In this document: one piece after another, positions 16,107 to 17,596 of the stretch
Numbering within the stretch: position 1 is the first letter of the stretch
Layout of the letters: every line of letters begins with the position of its first letter
Source: Desulfobacteraceae bacterium
GTDB taxonomy: Bacteria > Desulfobacterota > DSM-4660 > Desulfatiglandales > Desulfatiglandaceae
Length of the DNA stretch: 17,596 nucleotides
Assembly: GCA_030589225.1 (NCBI GenBank)
Contig: JAUUWD010000001.1
Coordinates: forward strand, 1-17,596
Reading direction: 5' to 3'
Program-made: the position numbers and the translations under genes
Notes under the pieces: model-generated
What the model saw: only the letters and a program-made list of their open reading frames with translations
What the model was told of the DNA's origin: nothing
Databases searched by the model: none

Positions 16107-16463
16107 TTACAGAAACCCTTTTTCCTTTAAAAAGGTCATTGAGCGATGCCCAATGCTTGTGACCTGGCTTAGGGCCTGGGTAAGATGAACCACTGCCTCA
16201 GCAGCCACGCCGGAATTTATCATAACCAATGCTTTATCAATATGCCTTAACACCTCATCCCAGGACACATCGCCGGTCACGTTTTTCCCAAGCTGAATTT
16301 CATGGGCAATCATGCCAATTATGGCTTTGGCTGTTTTTTCTGCGCCCCGCTTTTCAGGCTCCTGAAGACCATTGAGCATTTGAAGGGCCTGTGAGACCCA
16401 GATAAGGCCTGATTTTATTTTTTCACTTTGCGAAAATGCTATAATGGTTTCTTGGACTTCCAT
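16107..16463 (-). CDS. Hypothetical all-helical protein, 118 aa
   Basis: I do not recognise the family. The sequence predicts four or so amphipathic helices: ETIIAFSQSEKIKSGLIWVSQALQML, GAEKTAKAIIGMIAHEIQLG, DVSWDEVLRHIDKALVMINSG and VAAEAVVHLTQALSQVTSIG. There is no signal peptide, membrane segment or cysteine. The ATG at 16463 follows GAGGTG at 8 nt, a strong ribosome-binding site. It starts 47 bp after the stop of the MBL-fold gene on the same strand, so the two are probably co-transcribed. A four-helix-bundle accessory or regulatory protein is possible but not shown. Confidence 0.72.
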   Translation of the reverse strand: MEVQETIIAFSQSEKIKSGLIWVSQALQMLNGLQEPEKRGAEKTAKAIIGMIAHEIQLGKNVTGDVSWDEVLRHIDKALVMINSGVAAEAVVHLTQALSQVTSIGHRSMTFLKEKGFL

Positions 16464-16510
16464 AGCCCTGTCACCTCTTCAAAATATTAGTGCCACAAAC
16501 TCCCTCGTTA

Positions 16511-17329
16511 TCAATTTATACCGCCCCGGTTCACAGTATAGGAACGCACCAGATTCTTTCCGGTAAAATGCCCCATTGTAAAATAGGCAATTGGCATCTC
16601 CCGACCAAAGAGTCTCCTGTTGATCTGCCGATCGCTTAATCCCTCTCTGTGAAGCGTCAAAATCCTATTACCCATTTCCTCCAGGTATTCAATTTTCTCC
16701 AAGATCTCCTCTCTCGGGTATTTCCGGACACTGCCACTGCCAGGGAAAAGGAGACTGGGGTTCAACTGGGCAATTTTTTTAAGCGACTTGATGATCTGCC
16801 AGATATCATAATCCTGACGAAGCGCCCGATCCTTGCCACCTATATATGCATCGCCGGTAAAAATCCATCCTTTTTCCGGCTCGTAAAGACAGATATGATC
16901 CGGGCTGTGCCCAGGGGTGTAAATGACCTCAAATCGATGATGTTCAGTCTCTACTTTATTTCCAAGTGCTGACCCCCTTGACGGTGCAGGGTAACCCCAC
17001 ATTATTCGCCGGTATAGTTGAAGAGGTTGTTTTTCCCTGGGAGCCAATAGGACGGGCAGGGCCAGAGGATGCGCAAGCGCTTTGACCCCGTATTTGGCCT
17101 GTAGAGCCGCATTTGCTGCAATATGATCTTCATGGCCGTGAGTATTGACAATACAATTGATTGGCAGTCCATCAAGGGCCGAAACCAACTCATCAAGCGT
17201 ATGCGCACAACCTGTATCCACGACAAGCCCATCTATCCAGTAACATGCAGTAAAATACAGACCCCTCCCCAAAATGGATCGCGCCAGACGATACTTTCTG
17301 ATTTCACCAATCTGTTCAAATTGAATCAT
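16511..17329 (-). CDS. Metallo-beta-lactamase-fold hydrolase
   Basis: A 272-aa protein. The metal-binding motif THGHEDH is intact (His64, His66, Asp68, His69), with further ligands at His141 (TPGHSPDH) and Asp160 (FTGDAY). The last metal ligand, usually the His of a PGHG motif, appears replaced: the sequence reads LFPGSGSV (about 194-201). A C-terminal helical extension (EEILEKIEYLEEMGNRILTLHREGLSDRQINRRLFG) resembles the substrate-lid segment of glyoxalase II/LACTB2-like members. The substrate is unknown. The ATG at 17329 has GAGG about 9 nt upstream, at the very edge of a palindromic repeat element. The 118-aa gene follows on the same strand. Confidence 0.87.
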   Translation of the reverse strand: MIQFEQIGEIRKYRLARSILGRGLYFTACYWIDGLVVDTGCAHTLDELVSALDGLPINCIVNTHGHEDHIAANAALQAKYGVKALAHPLALPVLLAPREKQPLQLYRRIMWGYPAPSRGSALGNKVETEHHRFEVIYTPGHSPDHICLYEPEKGWIFTGDAYIGGKDRALRQDYDIWQIIKSLKKIAQLNPSLLFPGSGSVRKYPREEILEKIEYLEEMGNRILTLHREGLSDRQINRRLFGREMPIAYFTMGHFTGKNLVRSYTVNRGGIN

Positions 17330-17341
17330 AGCTCACTGCCT

Positions 17342-17490
17342 CAGGAGGCTGTCTGAGAATAAGATATTTTTTTCCAAGATCAAGGAAGGCGAAAATTATA
17401 ACCACAGGAATACATTAAAGTATTTCGAGGATTATAATTTGAACCTGACGCAGAGATTGGGGAAAATAGCCATTCTCGGACAGTCTCCTG
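17342..17490. mobile_element. 149-bp near-palindromic repeat element
   Basis: The ends are inverted: 17342-17360 (CAGGAGGCTGTCTGAGAAT) against 17472-17490, with 17 of 19 bases matching. Inner blocks pair as well: TATTTT near both ends, AAATTATAA (17393-17401 region) with TTATAATTT (17432-17440), and AATACATTAAAGTATT at the exact centre (17409-17424). The whole element is thus one long imperfect palindrome able to form a cruciform or long RNA hairpin. No clear target duplication is seen. It is too short to code. It resembles BIME/MITE-type dispersed repeats; copy number in the genome cannot be judged here. Confidence 0.65.
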
Positions 17491-17548
17491 GGTTACCCTT
17501 TGAAAGCCTCGCTGATCAGTCTCAAGAAACACCAATAGCTTACACTCA

Positions 17549-17566
17549 GGTTGCCCGGTTGCCCGG
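17549..17566 (+). repeat. Short tandem repeat GGTTGCCC x2
   Basis: GGTTGCCCGGTTGCCCGG contains two 8-bp units plus part of a third. Its complement, GGGCAACC, resembles the CAACGGG heptamers at the mnmE start. The rest of 17491-17596 shows no gene or structure I can support. Confidence 0.4.
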
Positions 17567-17596
17567 CCGCCCCCTTTGGAACGGACTGAATGACCC

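Noticed and set aside
17491..17596. A gene at the right edge
   Set aside because: No frame with a protein-like sequence is visible in the last 106 bases, only the short GGTTGCCC repeat.

Overview
The window looks like chromosomal DNA from a Gram-negative anaerobe of the Desulfobacterota (delta-proteobacterial) type. This is inferred from family-level protein resemblance, the gene order mreB-mreC-mreD-mrdA-rodA, a rpmH-rnpA-yidD-yidC-jag-mnmE run without dnaA in front, LarB, a B12-type radical SAM protein, and moderate GC with frequent TTG starts. No database search was possible, so the taxonomic call is tentative.

Layout. Bases 1-282 hold the 3' end of a small ABM-fold protein. Bases 314-5922 (minus strand) are the rod-shape/elongasome operon: MreB, MreC, MreD, PBP2 and RodA, the cytoskeleton, scaffold, transpeptidase and glycosyltransferase of lateral wall synthesis. 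A 179-bp AT-rich divergent promoter region separates it from the plus-strand rpmH operon (6102-10966): ribosomal protein L34, RNase P protein, YidD, YidC insertase, Jag (KH/R3H) and the tRNA-modification GTPase MnmE.

From about 9.3 kb onward the character changes to short single-gene units separated by repeat DNA. These are a DUF218 membrane protein (minus), a 47-aa small protein (plus) with its own hairpin terminator, D-aminoacyl-tRNA deacylase (minus), a B12-binding radical SAM protein (plus), LarB (minus), a flavodoxin-like protein (minus) behind two palindromes, a 118-aa helical protein of unknown function (minus), and a metallo-beta-lactamase-fold hydrolase (minus).

The most notable content is the repeat load between the genes. 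(1) Two blocks of CAACNNN heptamers in inverted orientation lie between jag and mnmE, and one of them forms the first codons of mnmE. (2) A 246-bp element has 12-bp perfect terminal inverted repeats. (3) A 289-bp MITE-like element has inverted termini, a 28-bp perfect internal inverted repeat and a 9-bp flanking direct repeat that looks like a target-site duplication. (4) A 149-bp element is a near-palindrome over its whole length and abuts the ribosome-binding site of the MBL-fold gene. Elements 2 and 3 each contain one minus-strand ORF running from one inverted repeat to the other. A second oddity is mreD: its first membrane helix is encoded upstream of any ATG, GTG or TTG codon in frame. 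I see no CRISPR array, tRNA, rRNA, prophage or recognisable defence system.
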